Source: an uncultured Methanobrevibacter sp.
GTDB taxonomy: Archaea > Methanobacteriota > Methanobacteria > Methanobacteriales > Methanobacteriaceae
Direction: 5' to 3'
Assembly (NCBI GenBank): GCA_904501935.1
Contig: CAJGDA010000031.1
Span: 1 to 13,802 of the forward strand
DNA length: 13,802 nt
Made by a program: the position numbers and the translations under genes. Below, one piece after another: positions 13,046 to 13,802 of the stretch (positions within the stretch are counted from its first letter, which is position 1; every line of letters starts with the position of its first letter). Under the pieces are notes generated by a model. It was given only the letters and a program-made list of their open reading frames with translations. It did no database searches and had not been told where the DNA came from.

Positions 13046-13280
13046 TTTAAATCACTACTATAATTTTCATTTTTTAATTATATAAAATTAACTTAATTAT
13101 GCTTTAAAGTTTCTATTTATCAGATTGAATAAGTAGCATTGAAATGCAATGTTGATTTTGGAAAGAATGTCGGTGAAATCAAAAAGAAAATTTAATTCCA
13201 TTTCAAATTGTATTATGTTGTGGATATAGCTATTGAATTCGACTAAAATTTTAAATGAAATAAAACATATACCTTTTTTC
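13046..13280. other. Spacer between small membrane gene and PfkB-like gene
   Basis: A 235-base gene-free stretch holding the promoters of two divergent genes. CATTG-AAATG-CAATG (13138-13152) is a small inverted repeat. An A/T stretch TTTTAAATGAAATAAAA (about 13249-13265) is at TATA distance from the ATG at 13281, which has no ribosome binding site and may be leaderless. A 61-codon minus-strand frame across this spacer (13097-13282) begins opposite the PfkB start without a binding site and is rejected. No remnant of a larger gene is recognised on the plus strand. Confidence 0.4.
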
Positions 13281-13802
13281 ATGACATTAGTTGTTATTGG
13301 CCCTGCAACAAAAGATTTGATAGTTATTGGTGATGAAAGCTCACAAAAGATTGGTGGTGCAACTTATTATCAGAGTTTTGTTTTCGAAGAATTTTACAAA
13401 GATTATTTGGCTATTGTTAATTGTGGCGATGACAGTTTGATTTGTGATTTTCCAAATTTGGATAAAGTAAAAGTTATATCAAAGGACAATACTCATTATT
13501 TCATCAATAAATATCCTTTTAAGGATAATTTGGATATTCGTGAACAGGTAAGCAATTTTGCTCAAATCCCAATTTTAAAGAGTGATTTGGAAAGTGTTTT
13601 GCCTGATAAAATTGATGCTTTTGTTTTAAATCCATTAAATAGATATGATTTTCCAAAAGAGACGGTAGAATATTTAAAGACTTTCAATGTTCCTATATTC
13701 ATTTCAGTTCAAGGTTTCTTAAGGGTCCCTGATGATGAAGTAAACGAGAATTACACTATCAGATTAGATGGCAATGATGAGCTAAAAGATATTTTTAGGG
13801 GA
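13281..13802 (+). CDS. PfkB/ribokinase-family carbohydrate kinase, partial
   Basis: The first 174 residues of a sugar or nucleoside kinase; the rest is beyond the right edge. The N-terminus MTLVVIGPATKDLIVIGDE is the usual first strand of the family with the substrate Asp, followed by the IGGATYYQS segment, which matches the GG dipeptide hinge in the PfkB signature 1 region. A long variable lid and central region follow (KVKVISKDNTHYFINKYPF, LPDKIDAFVLNPL). The ATP-binding GAGD signature would be in the missing C-terminal third, so activity cannot be judged. Archaeal members phosphorylate nucleosides, ribose or fructose-type sugars; the substrate is unknown. The frame upstream of the ATG is closed by a stop at 13227 with no better start codon. 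Confidence 0.82.
   Translation, partial: MTLVVIGPATKDLIVIGDESSQKIGGATYYQSFVFEEFYKDYLAIVNCGDDSLICDFPNLDKVKVISKDNTHYFINKYPFKDNLDIREQVSNFAQIPILKSDLESVLPDKIDAFVLNPLNRYDFPKETVEYLKTFNVPIFISVQGFLRVPDDEVNENYTIRLDGNDELKDIFRG

Noticed and set aside
12900..13085. Plus-strand 61-codon frame
   Set aside because: It is antisense to the small membrane protein, has no ribosome binding site and shows no family pattern; the minus-strand frame explains the sequence better.
13097..13282. 61-codon minus-strand frame between the small membrane gene and the PfkB-like gene
   Set aside because: It has no ribosome binding site, is composed of residues expected from A/T-rich DNA, and its start codon overlaps the start codon of the clearly better PfkB-like gene on the other strand.
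1..13802. CRISPR arrays, insertion sequences, prophage or defence genes
   Set aside because: No regularly spaced repeats with unique spacers, no transposase or integrase motifs and no terminal inverted repeats with target duplications were seen; gene content is core archaeal metabolism and information processing.

Overview
This window is a stretch of archaeal chromosome, most likely from a Methanobacteriales methanogen close to Methanobrevibacter. The assignment to archaea rests on archaeal-only or archaeal-type genes: riboflavin synthase of the lumazine-synthase-like RibC type, eL43 (L37Ae), RNA polymerase subunit P, an Imp4/Brix protein, the KEOPS subunit Pcc1 and prefoldin beta. The methanogen assignment rests mainly on MfnB of methanofuran biosynthesis. 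DNA is very AT-rich, intergenic regions are A/T runs, promoters look like TTTATATA boxes, and ribosome binding sites are GGTGAT or GGAGG. I see no rRNA, tRNA, insertion sequence, prophage or CRISPR array. The genus is inferred from style and gene content, not from a search.

Layout. (1) 1-890, minus strand: pyrF followed by a macro-domain protein that runs off the left edge. (2) 1091-3617, plus: a complete ECF metal transporter operon, cbiM-cbiN-cbiQ-cbiO, for cobalt or nickel. (3) 3754-7148, plus: five tightly packed genes, namely ribC, a family 2 glycosyltransferase, a DUF2304 membrane protein, and a pair resembling LutA and LutB (a two-CCG Fe-S protein and a LUD/ferredoxin protein). (4) 7237-9450, plus: mfnB and guaB, 15 bases apart. 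(5) 9700-11590, plus: the information-processing cluster eL43, rpoP (TTG start), imp4-like, pcc1, pfdB and a DUF3194 protein. (6) 11591-12184: 594 bases with no protein gene but with two candidate structured RNAs. (7) 12185-12874, plus: a HisA/HisF-related TIM-barrel protein, overlapping tail to tail with a 59-residue membrane protein on the minus strand (12866-13045). (8) 13281-13802, plus: the N-terminal part of a PfkB-family kinase cut by the right edge.

How the genes fit together. The metal transporter serves a methanogen's need for nickel (F430, hydrogenase) and cobalt (corrinoids). RibC supplies riboflavin for FAD/FMN and F420 precursors. MfnB starts methanofuran synthesis, and the HisA/HisF-related protein belongs to a family that I recall as shared by methanogens and methylotrophs using H4MPT-type C1 chemistry. 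GuaB and PyrF make nucleotides.

The most novel-looking part is 11591-12184. Candidate RNA 1 (about 11699-11800) has a TATA box at the right distance, a perfect 12-bp terminal stem and a closing U-run. Candidate RNA 2 (about 12041-12150) has a long hairpin followed by an exact 9-base copy of the conserved 16S rRNA 3' end (TCACCTCCT). Both carry C/U-rich stretches that could pair with Shine-Dalgarno sequences. All structures were drawn by eye.
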